A DNA stretch of 64,000 bases from Simplicispira lacusdiani (GCF_003604195.1 NZ_QXGR01000002.1:186001-250000), one strand, 5' to 3'. Positions 34,198 through 43,644 are shown, counted from the first letter of the stretch. The notes: generated by a model from the letters alone, not told the origin. Numbers and translations: made by a program.

Positions 34198-34968
34198 CTA
34201 GGCTCCGGTGAATCGCCGGGCCGCGATCTCCAACAGGCCGTCGAAGATCAGGTTGTCCACCAGCTCGAACGGCCGCGTCATGCTCGGCGCCATCTTCCAG
34301 CCGGCGCCACCCGTCATCAGGCAGGCGGGCTCCTCGCCGCAGTGTTGCAGCAGGTGCTGGTACACGCGCTCGACCGCGCCCGCGATGGCATAGGTGCCGC
34401 CACTGGTGAGCGCGTCGCTGGTGTTGGTGGGGAACAGGCGCACCTCGCCCGTGGGCACGTGCAGGCCGGCCGTGCCCGATTCGAGCGCGCGCAGCATGAT
34501 GCCGTGGCCCGGCAGGATGAGCCCGCCGAGAAAGCGCCCGTCGGCGTCGATGGCCTCCACCGTCACCGCCGTGCCCACCATCACCACCACCAGGGGGCGT
34601 GCCCGGCCCTGCGCCAGGATGCGCTGGCGCGCGCCGATCATGGCCACCCAGCGGTCGCAACCCAGGCGCGTGGGGTGGTCGTAGCCATTGGTCAGGCCCG
34701 CCTCCTGCGCGGACGACACCACCCATTGCGGCGCCACGTCCCACAGCTCCATCTGCTCCTCGATGCGGCGCTTGACCGCATCCCCCGCCACCACGCAGCC
34801 CAGCATGCGCGTGGGCGCGGGCAGCCGGGCCCAGGCCGTCTCGGACAGGCGATCGATGTGGTCGAGGAATTCGGCGCCCTGCGCCAGCAGCGCGGCCCCG
34901 GGATGCGGCGCCTCGTACAGCGCCCACTTCAGGCGGGTGTTGCCCACGTCGATGGCCAGAAATGTCAT
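34198..34968 (-). CDS. coaX: Type III pantothenate kinase CoaX
   Basis: First enzyme of coenzyme A synthesis, 256 residues, an ASKHA-fold kinase that needs a monovalent cation and resists feedback by CoA. It has the phosphate motif [15 protein letters not shown] (3-17), [13 protein letters not shown], the [14 protein letters not shown] segment and [17 protein letters not shown], all typical. The Asp in [14 protein letters not shown] is the usual TxD region, here with Thr-Ala-Val in place of Thr-Ala-Thr. Confidence 0.93.
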   Translation of the reverse strand: MTFLAIDVGNTRLKWALYEAPHPGAALLAQGAEFLDHIDRLSETAWARLPAPTRMLGCVVAGDAVKRRIEEQMELWDVAPQWVVSSAQEAGLTNGYDHPTRLGCDRWVAMIGARQRILAQGRARPLVVVMVGTAVTVEAIDADGRFLGGLILPGHGIMLRALESGTAGLHVPTGEVRLFPTNTSDALTSGGTYAIAGAVERVYQHLLQHCGEEPACLMTGGAGWKMAPSMTRPFELVDNLIFDGLLEIAARRFTGA

Positions 34969-35059
34969 GCGGCGGATTATCCCGGGTTTTCAAGGGCCCT
35001 CTTGCACGGCCGTGACACCAGCCGGCCCATGGTGCTTATGCACCGCCAGCAGTCCATGC

Positions 35060-35190
35060 CTCAGGTGCTGCCCGGGCCAGCGGCCACCGCGCAAGGGCCG
35101 CCCCGCCGCGCTGGTGGCGTCCCCCTTCCCGGCCCGCGCAGCGGGGCGAGAGAAGGGGGAAGGCGCGCAGCGCCACAGGGGGTTGTCGTC
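35060..35190 (-). repeat. Family-1 gene-end repeat, copy C
   Basis: Minus-strand orientation, beginning a few bases after the stop of the minus-strand hydrolase gene (35193). Its first hairpin is GGCGC-tgc-GCGCC and its second CCCGC-tgc-GCGGG, where copies A and E have GCATCGC/GCGATGC, so both arms have changed together. The CAGCGCGGCGGGGCGGCCC block is intact. Confidence 0.88.
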
Positions 35191-35192
35191 CT

Positions 35193-36305
35193 TCAGCCCT
35201 GGCGCCACGGCAGGCCGTGGAAGCGCCAGCCCCCGCGCAGGCCACGGTGCGCCTGCTGGTCGGGGTCCCCCTCGAAACCTTCCAACACATTCCAGGCCTC
35301 CAGCCCGAGAGCCGTGGCGCGCTGCGCCGCGGCGATGGAGCGCACGCCGCTGCGGCACAGCAGCAGGGCCTTGCGGCCCGGCGGCACGGCGGCGCGGATC
35401 TGGGCGTCGAAATCCGGGTTCAGGGCCATGCCAGGCCACTGCTTCCAAGCCACGGCCACGGCGCCCGGCACCTCGCCCACCCAGGCGCGCTCGGCGTCGG
35501 TGCGCACATCCACCAGCACGGCGTCGCCCGCCTGCACCCATTGCCAGGCCACGAGCGGCGGCACATCGCCGGCGTAGCCCTGGGCGGCACGCGGCTGAGC
35601 GTGGCCGGTGGCGCCGGCGTCGTGGCGCAGGCCCGAATGCTGGTTGGCGGGCACGGCCTCGCCCATGCGCGCGGGCGGGGGCAGGTGCAGGCCCTCCATC
35701 AGCGCGACGAATTCCGCCTCGCCGCGCCCGGCGACGCGGGCGTTGCCCGCCTTCTCGGCGCCGATGGTCGAATGGCTGCGCCCGTGGTAGTCGTGACCGG
35801 GCCACACCATGGTTTCGGGCGGCAGGGCGAACAGCACCTCGGTGAGGCTGCGGTAGAGCTGGCGCGCGCTGCCCGACTGGAAATCCGTGCGGCCGCAGCC
35901 GTTGATGAGCAACGCGTCGCCGGTGAACACGTGGCTGCGCCACAGGTAGGACATGCTGCCCGCCGTGTGCCCCGGCGTGGCCAGGGCGCGCAGGCTCTCG
36001 CCACCGAAGACCAGCGTGTCGCCGCTCGCGAGCTGCCGGCTCGCGGTGCCGATGCCACAGCCCGCTGGCGCCGCCGTGCGCGCGCCGGTGTGCTCGGCCA
36101 GCAGGCCGGCGCTGGTGATGTGGTCGGCGTGGTTGTGCGTTTCCACGGCCCAGCGCAGCGTGAGGCCCCGGGCCTGCAGCACCGCGAGGTCGCGGTCCAC
36201 CTGCGCGTCCACCGGGTCGATGATGAGCGCCTCGCGCGTGGCGCTGTCGTGCAGGATGTAGGTGTAGCTGCACGAGGCGGGATCGAAGAGTTGCAGGGGG
36301 ATCAT
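35193..36305 (-). CDS. Persulfide dioxygenase-rhodanese fusion
   Basis: Fusion protein of 370 residues. The N-terminal metallo-beta-lactamase domain (about 1-230) has THNHADHITS as the iron-binding His motif, LATPGHTAGSMSYL and VFTGDALLINGCGRTDF, which are ETHE1 signatures, and WPGHDYHGRSHSTIGAEKAGN. The C-terminal rhodanese domain (about 265-360) has LVDVRTDAERAWVGEVPGA and the active loop CRSGVRS with Cys near 315. The fused pair oxidises glutathione persulfide to sulfite and exchanges thiosulfate. ATG at 36305 begins the domain properly; the open frame to 36365 is not needed. No sulfide regulator is adjacent. Confidence 0.9.
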   Translation of the reverse strand: MIPLQLFDPASCSYTYILHDSATREALIIDPVDAQVDRDLAVLQARGLTLRWAVETHNHADHITSAGLLAEHTGARTAAPAGCGIGTASRQLASGDTLVFGGESLRALATPGHTAGSMSYLWRSHVFTGDALLINGCGRTDFQSGSARQLYRSLTEVLFALPPETMVWPGHDYHGRSHSTIGAEKAGNARVAGRGEAEFVALMEGLHLPPPARMGEAVPANQHSGLRHDAGATGHAQPRAAQGYAGDVPPLVAWQWVQAGDAVLVDVRTDAERAWVGEVPGAVAVAWKQWPGMALNPDFDAQIRAAVPPGRKALLLCRSGVRSIAAAQRATALGLEAWNVLEGFEGDPDQQAHRGLRGGWRFHGLPWRQG

Positions 36306-36387
36306 GGTTGCGGGTTCATGCGGTACGGGGCGCTCCATTCTGGCCCAGGACGGCGGCCCGCGCAAAAACCGGCGTGCGCGCGCGAGG

Positions 36388-36453
36388 TTTCAAGAAAAGA
36401 GCCACCAACGCGCGTATTCATTACGCCAAAAGCTATGTTTTTAGGAGCAATCA
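36388..36453. repeat. Family-2 repeat between ygjP-like and hydrolase genes
   Basis: Contains TTTCAAG, a GCGT-attcatt-ACGC hairpin core and AGCTATGTTTTTAGGAGC, as in the family consensus. Its right end overlaps the stop codon of the peptidase gene (36453-36451). Confidence 0.65.
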
Positions 36454-37386
36454 GTCCCACAAAGGCGCGGGCTCGTCGTGCAGGTGGCGGCGCAGCGCCG
36501 CGTAGTCGGGCACCACGGTGCGCACGGTGTCCCAGAAGCGCGGGCTGTGGTCCATCACGCGCAGATGGGCCAGTTCGTGCGCCACCACGTAGTCGATGAC
36601 GGTGCCTGGGTAGTGCAGCAGGCGCCAGTTGAGGTTGATCGAGCCGTCGGCACGCGCGCTGCCCCAGCGCGTCTGCGCGCTGGACAGGCGCAGACGCGTC
36701 CAGCGCACCCCGAGCAGCGGCGCGAAATGCTCCAGCCGCGCGGTGAAATGCCGCCGCGCGCTGCGCATCAGCCAAGCCTGCACGGCATCGCGGATCTGCT
36801 CCGGTTGGGCCGAGGCCGGCAGGCCGATGTGCAATTGGCGCGCGCCGCCCTCGCCTGCCTCGCGCAACTGGCCGGCGGCGCTCTGCGCCGGGTCGAGCAC
36901 GATGCGCAGCGGCGCGCCCAGGTAGGGCAGCAAGGCGCCGTCGCGCCAGACGATGCGCGCATGCTCCAGGCGCTGCTGGCGCTCGCGCGCCTCGCCCAGC
37001 TTGCGCAGGATCCAGCCCGACTTCCCGCGCAACGCGGCGTCCACGGCCGTCAGCGTGGCCCAGGCGGGCGCCCGCACCGACAGCCCGTCGGCCCCCACGG
37101 TGAAGCCGATGCTGCGCCGCCGCGCGCGCTGCAGCGCGTAGGCCACCACCGCGCCGTCCAGCAGCACCTCGCGGTTGGCGCGGGGGTGGCGAAAGCTCGC
37201 GGGCGCCAGCATGTCCGGCAGCCTGGCGGCCTCGGGGGGCGCGCCATTTGCTATATTTTCAGGAGCTACTGACGATTGCTCCTTGGGCTCTTGAGGCTTT
37301 TTTTGCCTTGAATCCGCTTGCCCCACGGAAGCAGCGGCCGGCGGATCGAACAGGTCCAGCGCCAGTTGCACGAAACGCTGCATCAT
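36451..37386 (-). CDS. YgjP-like M48-type metallopeptidase domain protein
   Basis: Predicted zinc peptidase of 311 residues from the YgjP/DUF45 (WLM/SprT-like) family. The zinc motif is VAHELAHLRVMDHSPRFW near 265-282, with HExxH plus a third His. Before it comes RWGSARADGSINLNWRLLHYPGTVIDYV, a strong family marker. The first 75 residues are not conserved in type, and about 22-48 (Lys/Gln/Pro/Glu-rich) are encoded by a family-2 repeat. It is 9 bases after the gmhB homologue in an order often seen in beta-proteobacteria (glyQ-glyS-gmhB-...-ygjP). Confidence 0.88.
   Translation of the reverse strand: MMQRFVQLALDLFDPPAAASVGQADSRQKKPQEPKEQSSVAPENIANGAPPEAARLPDMLAPASFRHPRANREVLLDGAVVAYALQRARRRSIGFTVGADGLSVRAPAWATLTAVDAALRGKSGWILRKLGEARERQQRLEHARIVWRDGALLPYLGAPLRIVLDPAQSAAGQLREAGEGGARQLHIGLPASAQPEQIRDAVQAWLMRSARRHFTARLEHFAPLLGVRWTRLRLSSAQTRWGSARADGSINLNWRLLHYPGTVIDYVVAHELAHLRVMDHSPRFWDTVRTVVPDYAALRRHLHDEPAPLWD
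37247..37315 (-). repeat. Family-2 repeat inside the ygjP-like coding sequence
   Basis: GCTATATTTTCAGGAGCTAC and the TTGAGGC/GCCTTGAA end match the intergenic copies. Here the repeat is translated in frame as part of the protein's N-terminal linker. Local A+T is clearly higher than in the rest of the gene. Confidence 0.6.
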
Positions 37387-37395
37387 GGCGGTGGA

Positions 37396-37965
37396 TCAGG
37401 ACGGTGCGGCGCCAGCCTTTTGCAGCAGGTGATCGGCAAAGGCCGCCAGGTCCGCATGCACGCGCGTGCCTTCGGGCCAGCCGGGCGGCAGGGGCTCGGC
37501 GGGCGAGAAATGCTCCGACTCGCCAGTGCACACCAGGTGCAGCTGGGCGCCGATGGCGGCGCCCGCCTGCAGGTGCACCAGGCAGTTGCCCGCCACCTGG
37601 ATGTCCTCGCAGTCGACGCCGTAGCGCTCGCAGATCTGCTCCATGAGCCCGGGCGCGGGCTTGCGGCAGGTGCATTCCTCGTCGGGGGCGTGCGGGCAAT
37701 AGAACACCGCGTCGATGCGCCCGCCCACGGCGGCCAGCAGGCGGTGCATCTTGGCGTGGATGGCGTTGAGCGTGGCCACGTCGAACATGCCGCGCCCCAG
37801 GCCGGGCTGGTTGGAGGCCACCACCACGTGCCAGCCCGAGCGGTTGAGCCGCGCGATGGCTTCGAGCGCGCCGGGCAGGGGAACCCAGTCCTCGGGCGAG
37901 GCCACGAACTCGTCGCTGCCCAGGGCATTGATGGTGCCGTCGCGGTTCAGGATGACGATTTTCAT
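37396..37965 (-). CDS. GmhB-like HAD protein lacking catalytic aspartates
   Basis: Protein of 189 residues that follows the pattern of D-glycero-beta-D-manno-heptose 1,7-bisphosphate 7-phosphatase (LPS heptose pathway): VVASNQPGLGRGMFD, the Cys/His zinc loop (CPHAPDEECTCRKPAPG; Cys90, His92, Cys98, Cys100). However, the nucleophile position reads ILNRDGTIN, with Asn7 in place of the normal Asp, and the metal-binding GD-x-x-x-D region reads GNCLVHLQA, with Asn127 and His131. With these changes it is unlikely to be an active phosphatase. It is 7 bases after the small membrane-protein gene, downstream of glyS. Confidence 0.85.
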   Translation of the reverse strand: MKIVILNRDGTINALGSDEFVASPEDWVPLPGALEAIARLNRSGWHVVVASNQPGLGRGMFDVATLNAIHAKMHRLLAAVGGRIDAVFYCPHAPDEECTCRKPAPGLMEQICERYGVDCEDIQVAGNCLVHLQAGAAIGAQLHLVCTGESEHFSPAEPLPPGWPEGTRVHADLAAFADHLLQKAGAAPS

Positions 37966-37972
37966 GGGGCCA

Positions 37973-38590
37973 TTATCGAAGATCCGGCATGGACAGCGTG
38001 GATGGCTCCCCGGCCTGCCAGCGCGTGACGAAAAGCCCGTGGAAACGGCCGTGCGCCCAGTGCAGCAGCAGGGGCTGGCCCGGCCGCCACTGCGCGGCCC
38101 GCGGATCGTCGAGCACCAATTGGCGCGGCGCGGACAGCCCGGCCACGCGCAGCACGAGTTCGGTGCCGCCCACGGCGTGCAAGCTGGGCGGACGCGGCCG
38201 GCTGCCCAGCACCTCGGCGCGCACGGGCGATAGCGGCTGCAGCCCCCGCAGGTTCAGGTGGCGCTCCAGCAGCGCGCCGCTGCCCGCCAGCCAAAGCAGC
38301 GCCCAGGCCCAGGCCAGCACCGCGCGCACGCGCGCCCCGCCCCAGCGGCGCACGGCCCAGAACACCGCCAGGCCCAGCAGAAGAAGCGCGCCCATCGCCC
38401 AGAGAGCGGGCAGGAACAGGTCCAGCGCCGTGGCGGAGGGCGGCGCCATGGGCACGAGCGGCAGCGCCGGCAGTTGCGGCCGGCGCCCATCCTGCCATTG
38501 CAGGAACCAGCGCAGCCCCGCCAGCAGCGCGGGCGGCGCGAACAGCAGCCAGGCGGTGCGCCGCACGGCGGCAGGCTGGGACTCGGGCAC
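37973..38590 (-). CDS. Membrane protein of unknown function
   Basis: Protein of 205 residues, start codon GTG. Three hydrophobic segments are visible: about 12-30 (AWLLFAPPALLAGLRWFL), 58-80 (LFLPALWAMGALLLLGLAVFW) and 88-108. The last 80 residues are soluble, rich in Leu/Arg/Pro (LNLRGLQPLSPVRAEVLGSRPRP, LVLRVAGLSAPRQLVLDDP). It starts one base past the glyS stop and precedes the gmhB-like gene, so it is part of that operon. No known family is recognised; conservation of this place in relatives would be the best sign of importance. Confidence 0.7.
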   Translation of the reverse strand: MPESQPAAVRRTAWLLFAPPALLAGLRWFLQWQDGRRPQLPALPLVPMAPPSATALDLFLPALWAMGALLLLGLAVFWAVRRWGGARVRAVLAWAWALLWLAGSGALLERHLNLRGLQPLSPVRAEVLGSRPRPPSLHAVGGTELVLRVAGLSAPRQLVLDDPRAAQWRPGQPLLLHWAHGRFHGLFVTRWQAGEPSTLSMPDLR

Positions 38591-38591
38591 C

Positions 38592-40733
38592 TCAGGCCGC
38601 CAGGCGCGAGAGGTCGGCCACGCGGTTCATGGCGTCGTGCAGGGTCTTGAGCAGGCCCTGGCGGTTCAGGCGCAGGTCGAGCTGCTCGGCGTTGACCATC
38701 ACGTCATCGAAGAACGCATCGACCGGCGCGCGCAGCACGGCCAGGGTTTGCAGGCTGGCGGTGTAATCGCCCGCGTCGAACTGCGCGTTGGCCTCGGGCA
38801 CGAAGCGCTGCAGCGCGGCATACAGGTCCTGTTCGGCCTGCTCCCGCAGCAGTTCGGGGTTGACATGGGCATCCACCGGGCCTTCGACCTCGGCCTTCTT
38901 CAGGATGTTGCCCACGCGCTTGTTCGCCGCCGCCAAGGCCGGGCTCTCGGGGAGCTGAGCAAACGCGCGCACGGCGGCGAGCTGCTGGCCGACCAGCGCC
39001 AGGCGCTGCGGGCGCAGGGCCAGCACGGCATCGACTTCCTGGGCGCGGTAGCCCTGCTCGCGCAGGCTGCCGGCGAGGCGGTCGTAGATGAAATCGGCCA
39101 GCGACGCCGTGGCGTCCTGGATCTTGTCGCCGAACGCGGGCACGGCGCTCTGCAGCAGCGCCTGCAGGTCCAGCGGCAGGTTCTTCTCGACCAGCATGCG
39201 GATCACGCCCAGCGCGTGGCGGCGCAGCGCGAACGGGTCGCGGTCGCCCGTGGGCAGGTTGCCGATGCCGAACATGCCCACCAGGGTTTCGAGCTTGTCG
39301 GCCAGCGCCACCACCACGCCGGCCAGGTTGCGCGGCAGCTCGTCGCCAGCGAAGCGGGGCTTGTAGTGGTCCTCGATGGCGTCGGCCACCTCGGTGGCCA
39401 GGCCGTCGTTGAGCGCGTAGTAGCGGCCCATGATGCCCTGCAGCTCGGGGAACTCGCCCACCATGTCGGTCACGAGGTCGGTCTTGGCCAGCAACGCGGC
39501 CTGGTCGGCCTGCTGCACGAGTTGCGCATCGCCCAGCTGCGTTGCGATGGCCTGGGCGATGGCGCGCACGCGCTCCACGCGCTCGCCCTGCGTGCCCAGC
39601 TTGTTGTGGTAGACCACCTTGGCCAGGCTGTCCACGCGCGAGGCCAGCGTCTTCTTGCGGTCCTGGTCGAAGAAGAACTTGGCGTCGGCCAGACGCGGGC
39701 GCACCACGCGCTCGTTGCCGCCGATGACGAAACTGGCGTCCTCGGGGCTGATGTTGCTCACCACCAGGAACTTGTTCGTCAGCTTGCCGGCCGCGTCGAG
39801 CAGCGGGAAGTATTTCTGGTTGGCCTTCATCGTGAGGATCAGGCATTCCTGCGGCACGCCGAGGAACTGCTCCTCGAACTCGCAAACCAGCACGTTGGGG
39901 CGCTCGACCAGCGCCGTCACCTCGTCGAGCAGGGCATCGTCCTCGATGGGACGCGCGCCGCCGCCCACGCGCGCGGCCGCCGCGGCCAATTGGCGCGCGA
40001 TCTCGGCCTTGCGCTCGGCGAAGCTGGCGATCACGGCGCCGTCACGCGCCAGGGTGTCGGCGTACTGGTCGGCATGGGCCAGCACCACCTGGGCCTTGGC
40101 CGCCTCGAAGCGGTGGCCGGTGGTGGTGTTGCCTGCGCTCAGGCCCAGGGCCTTGACGGGCACCACGGTGCTGCCGTGCAGGGCCACGAGACCGTGCGCG
40201 GGGCGCACGAAATGCACGCTGCTCCAGCCGGGCAGCTCGCAGTCGGTCTCCAGCTGGTAGCTCATCACCTTGGGGATGGGCAGCTTGGCAATGGCCTCGT
40301 CCAGCGCTTTTTGCAGGCCGGTGTCGAGCGTGGCGCCGCTCACCAGGCTGTCATAGAACAGCACCTCGGCCTTGCCGTCGCTGGCGCGCTTGAGCGCTGC
40401 CACGGCGGCGGCCGGGTCGGACAGGTCGGCGCCCAGCGCCTGCAGCTTCTTGAGCAGGGCCGGCGTGGGAAGGCCCTCGGCGTTCAGGCCCACGCTCACA
40501 GGCATGAGCTTCTGCTGCACGGCCTTGTCCTCGGCCTTGAGCCAGACATGGCTCACATGGGCCGCCAGGCGGCGCGGCGAGGCAAAGGCGGTCACGCCCG
40601 AATCGGCGCCGACCAGGCCCAGCGACTTGAGCTGATCGAACAGCACGCCGGCGAAGGCATCGCCCAGCTTCTTGAGCGCCTTCGGGGGCAGCTCTTCCAC
40701 AAACAGTTCAACGAGAAGGTTTTGGGTCGTCAT
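38592..40733 (-). CDS. glyS: Glycine-tRNA ligase beta subunit
   Basis: Beta chain, 713 residues, of the alpha2-beta2 glycyl-tRNA synthetase, which binds tRNA-Gly. It opens NLLVELFVEELPPKALKKLGDAF, contains SGVTAFASPRRLAAHVSHV and FLGVPQECLILTMKANQKYFPLLDAAGKL, ARLADAKFFFDQDRKKTLASR, and ends with an anticodon-binding ALRAPVDAFFDDVMVNAEQLDLRLNRQGLL segment, all diagnostic. It lies 18 bases after glyQ. Confidence 0.98.
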   Translation of the reverse strand: MTTQNLLVELFVEELPPKALKKLGDAFAGVLFDQLKSLGLVGADSGVTAFASPRRLAAHVSHVWLKAEDKAVQQKLMPVSVGLNAEGLPTPALLKKLQALGADLSDPAAAVAALKRASDGKAEVLFYDSLVSGATLDTGLQKALDEAIAKLPIPKVMSYQLETDCELPGWSSVHFVRPAHGLVALHGSTVVPVKALGLSAGNTTTGHRFEAAKAQVVLAHADQYADTLARDGAVIASFAERKAEIARQLAAAAARVGGGARPIEDDALLDEVTALVERPNVLVCEFEEQFLGVPQECLILTMKANQKYFPLLDAAGKLTNKFLVVSNISPEDASFVIGGNERVVRPRLADAKFFFDQDRKKTLASRVDSLAKVVYHNKLGTQGERVERVRAIAQAIATQLGDAQLVQQADQAALLAKTDLVTDMVGEFPELQGIMGRYYALNDGLATEVADAIEDHYKPRFAGDELPRNLAGVVVALADKLETLVGMFGIGNLPTGDRDPFALRRHALGVIRMLVEKNLPLDLQALLQSAVPAFGDKIQDATASLADFIYDRLAGSLREQGYRAQEVDAVLALRPQRLALVGQQLAAVRAFAQLPESPALAAANKRVGNILKKAEVEGPVDAHVNPELLREQAEQDLYAALQRFVPEANAQFDAGDYTASLQTLAVLRAPVDAFFDDVMVNAEQLDLRLNRQGLLKTLHDAMNRVADLSRLAA

Positions 40734-40751
40734 GGTGTCGTGTTCCTGCGC

Positions 40752-41672
40752 TCAAGCGGCCTTCTTGGCGATCTGCTGCACCCACTCACGCGGTGCCATG
40801 GGGAAGCCCAGGCGCTCGCGGCTGTCGTAGTAGCTCTGCGCCACGGCGCGCGCCAGGTTGCGGATGCGGCCGATGTAGGCGGCGCGCTCGGTCACGCTGA
40901 TGGCGCCACGCGCATCCAGCAGGTTGAAGCTGTGCGCGGCCTTGAGCACCTGCTCGTAGGCCGGCAGCGCGAGCTGCTGCTCCATCAGGTACTTGGCCTG
41001 CTTTTCGTGCGCATTGAAGGCAGTGAACAGGAAGTCGGCGTCGCTGTGCTCGAAGTTGTAGGTGGACTGCTCCACCTCGTTCTGCTTGTACACGTCGCCA
41101 TAGGTGAGGCGAGAGCCGTCCGCGCCTTCCGTCCAGACCAGGTTGTAGACGTTGTCCACGCCCTGCAGGTACATGGCCAGGCGCTCCAGGCCGTAGGTGA
41201 TCTCGCCCGTGGCGGGCTTGCAGTCGATGCCGCCGACCTGCTGGAAGTAGGTGAACTGCGTCACCTCCATGCCGTTGAGCCAGACTTCCCAGCCCAGGCC
41301 CCAGGCGCCCAGCGTGGGGTTCTCCCAGTCGTCCTCGACGAAGCGGATGTCGTTCTTCTTGAGGTCGAAGCCTAGCGCTTCGAGCGAGCCCAGGTACAGC
41401 TCCAGGATGTTGCTGGGCGCGGGCTTGAGGACCACCTGGTACTGGTAGTAGTGCTGCAGGCGGTTGGGGTTCTCGCCGTAGCGGCCGTCCTTGGGGCGGC
41501 GGCTGGGCTGCACGTAAGCGGCCTTCCAGGGCTCGGGGCCGATGGCGCGCAGGAAGGTGGCGGTGTGCGAGGTGCCCGCGCCCACTTCCATGTCGTAGGG
41601 CTGCAGGAGGGCGCAGCCCTGGGCGTCCCAGTAGGTCTGCAGCTTCAGGATGATTTGTTGGAATGTCAGCAT
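40752..41672 (-). CDS. glyQ: Glycine-tRNA ligase alpha subunit
   Basis: Catalytic alpha chain, 306 residues, of glycyl-tRNA synthetase. It opens [43 protein letters not shown], and has [29 protein letters not shown] with class II motif 2 and [17 protein letters not shown] with the motif 3 region. First gene of a run glyQ, glyS, membrane protein, gmhB-like, ygjP-like. The 152-base gap before it contains the terminator of fabAB and should contain the promoter. Confidence 0.98.
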   Translation of the reverse strand: MLTFQQIILKLQTYWDAQGCALLQPYDMEVGAGTSHTATFLRAIGPEPWKAAYVQPSRRPKDGRYGENPNRLQHYYQYQVVLKPAPSNILELYLGSLEALGFDLKKNDIRFVEDDWENPTLGAWGLGWEVWLNGMEVTQFTYFQQVGGIDCKPATGEITYGLERLAMYLQGVDNVYNLVWTEGADGSRLTYGDVYKQNEVEQSTYNFEHSDADFLFTAFNAHEKQAKYLMEQQLALPAYEQVLKAAHSFNLLDARGAISVTERAAYIGRIRNLARAVAQSYYDSRERLGFPMAPREWVQQIAKKAA

Positions 41673-41756
41673 GGCTGGGGATTCGGAGGGAGGGGCGCGG
41701 CGACTGCGCGCAAGCCCGTCATTTTACGGGGCGCGCCACACGCCGCAATTGATAAG

Positions 41757-41808
41757 CAAAAAGAGCTGCCAGCGCTTATTCAGCAAGCGCTGGCAGCTCT
41801 CTTTTTTG
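41757..41808 (-). terminator. fabAB rho-independent terminator made from a family-2 repeat
   Basis: AGAGCTGCCAGCGCTT (41762-41777) and its perfect complement (41785-41800) form a 16-base stem around a 7-base loop, followed on the minus strand by TTTTTGC. A-T runs on both sides also make it potentially bidirectional. Its core is the family-2 repeat sequence. Confidence 0.88.
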
Positions 41809-41824
41809 GAGCAACAAACCCGCC

Positions 41825-43042
41825 TTACGGCTTCCAGCGGCGCAGTACCAGGCTGGCGTTGGTGCCGCCGAAGCCGAAGCTGTTGGAGAGCACGGTGGCG
41901 AGCTGGGCGTCGCGCGTCTGCGTGACCAGGGGCATGCCGTCCAGCGCCGGGTCCGGCGTCTCGACGTTCACCGAGCCGGCGATGAAGCCCTTGTTCAGCA
42001 TGATCAGGCAGTAGATCGCCTCCTGCACGCCCGTGGCACCCAGCGAGTGGCCAGTGAGCGACTTGGTGGACGAGAACGGCGGCACCTGGTCGCCGAACAC
42101 CGCCTGCATGGCGCGCACTTCCTGCATGTCGCCCACGGGCGTGGAGGTGCCGTGCGTGTTGATGTAGTCGATGGGGCCGTCCAGCCCTTCCATGGCCTGC
42201 CGCATGCAGGCCATCGCTCCGTCGCCCGAGGGGGCCACCATGTCCTCGCCGTCGCTGGTGGCGCCAAAACCGACCACTTCGGCCAGGATGGTGGCGCCAC
42301 GTGCCTGGGCGTGCTCCAGGCTCTCCAGCACCACGGCGCCGCCGCCGCCGGCGATGACGAAACCATCGCGGTTGGCGTCATAGGCGCGCGCGGCCTTCTC
42401 GGGCGTGGCGTTGTACTTGCTGGACATCGCGCCCATGCCGTCGAACAGCAGGGCCATGCCCCAGGACAGTTCCTCGCCGCCGCCGGCGAACATCACGTCC
42501 TGCATGCCCCAGGCGATCTGCTGCGCGGCCGCGCCGATGCAGTGCGCGGACGTGGAGCAGGCCGAGGTGATGGAGTAGTTGATGCCCTTGACCTTGAAGT
42601 TGGTCGCCAGGCAGGCCGAGACAGTGGAGCTCATGCAGCGCGTGACCTGGTAGGGCCCGACACGGCGGATACCCTTTTCGCGCAGCGTATCGGCCGCCTC
42701 GATCTGGTTGGCCGGCGAGCCGCCGCCCGAACCCATGATGAGGCCGGTGCGCGGATGGCTGACCTGCTCGGGGCTCAATCCTGCTTGCGCGATGGCGTCT
42801 TCGAGCGCGATCTGGGCGTAGGCCGCCGCGTCGCCCATGAAGCGCAGTTGCTTGCGGTCGATGCGCGATTCAAGGTCGATCTCGGGCACGCCCGCCACCT
42901 GGCTGCGCAGACCCAGCTCGGTGAACTTCTCCACGGCCTTGATGCCGCTCTTGCCCGCGCGCAGCGAGGCCTCGACGGTGGCCAGATCGTTGCCAATGCA
43001 CGAGACGATCCCCGCGCCCGTGATGACGACACGCTTTTTCAT
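41825..43042 (-). CDS. fabB: Beta-ketoacyl-ACP synthase I FabB
   Basis: Condensing enzyme of 405 residues that elongates unsaturated acyl-ACP intermediates. It starts [18 protein letters not shown], has the nucleophile Cys in [16 protein letters not shown] near 163, and the catalytic His residues in [13 protein letters not shown] near 295 and [13 protein letters not shown] near 330, with Lys in FSSTKSL. ATG at 43042 overlaps fabA by 4 bases; the upstream open frame runs antisense-free through fabA and is not real. Confidence 0.97.
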   Translation of the reverse strand: MKKRVVITGAGIVSCIGNDLATVEASLRAGKSGIKAVEKFTELGLRSQVAGVPEIDLESRIDRKQLRFMGDAAAYAQIALEDAIAQAGLSPEQVSHPRTGLIMGSGGGSPANQIEAADTLREKGIRRVGPYQVTRCMSSTVSACLATNFKVKGINYSITSACSTSAHCIGAAAQQIAWGMQDVMFAGGGEELSWGMALLFDGMGAMSSKYNATPEKAARAYDANRDGFVIAGGGGAVVLESLEHAQARGATILAEVVGFGATSDGEDMVAPSGDGAMACMRQAMEGLDGPIDYINTHGTSTPVGDMQEVRAMQAVFGDQVPPFSSTKSLTGHSLGATGVQEAIYCLIMLNKGFIAGSVNVETPDPALDGMPLVTQTRDAQLATVLSNSFGFGGTNASLVLRRWKP

Positions 43043-43563
43043 GCTGCGGCTCCCGGAACGCCTTCCTCGCGCAGGAACAGGCCCACGCGCAGATCGTTGG
43101 CGACGTAGATTTCCTTGCCATCGGCCAGCAGGCGCGCATCGCCGATGGCCATGTTGAGCTTGCGCTTGATGACGCGCTTGATGTCGATCTCGTAGGTTAC
43201 GAGCTTGACGTCGGGGCCGACCTCGCCGGTGAACTTGACCTCGCCCGCGCCCAGCGCGCGGCCCCGGCCCGGCAGGCGCAGCCAGGTGAGGTAGAAGCCG
43301 ATGAGCTGCCACATGGCGTCGAGCCCCAGGCAGCCGGGCATGACCGGGTCACCCTGGAAATGGCAGGCGAAAAACCACAGATCGGGCTTGACGTCGAGTT
43401 CGGCGACGATCTTTCCCAGGCCATGCGCGCCGCCATCGCCGTCGATGTGCGTGATGCGGTCGAACATCAGCATGGGCGGCAGCGGCAGACGTCCGCTGTC
43501 AGGATTGAACAGCCGGCCTTCGCCCGAGGCGATCAGTTGTTCATAGGAAAAGGAATCTGCCAT
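43039..43563 (-). CDS. fabA: 3-hydroxydecanoyl-ACP dehydratase/isomerase FabA
   Basis: Bifunctional enzyme of 174 residues that introduces the double bond at C10. The hot-dog fold has [24 protein letters not shown], with the active-site His in [11 protein letters not shown] and Asp in LGLDAMW, and the end [29 protein letters not shown]. It is translationally coupled to fabB by ATGA. Together they set membrane unsaturation. No FabR-like site was recognised upstream. Confidence 0.97.
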   Translation of the reverse strand: MADSFSYEQLIASGEGRLFNPDSGRLPLPPMLMFDRITHIDGDGGAHGLGKIVAELDVKPDLWFFACHFQGDPVMPGCLGLDAMWQLIGFYLTWLRLPGRGRALGAGEVKFTGEVGPDVKLVTYEIDIKRVIKRKLNMAIGDARLLADGKEIYVANDLRVGLFLREEGVPGAAA

Positions 43564-43644
43564 TTTCAGTCGTGCTCCAGATCGGCGGTCGTGCCGCCTT
43601 GATTGCCCATCGCGCCATCGCTTGTGTGGAATTGTAGGGACGCA

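Noticed and set aside
37989..41375. Very long open frame on the plus strand opposite glyS and glyQ
   Set aside because: It is antisense to two unmistakable tRNA synthetase genes, has His/Arg/Gly/Gln-biased translation and no domain. Long antisense frames are common in GC-rich DNA.
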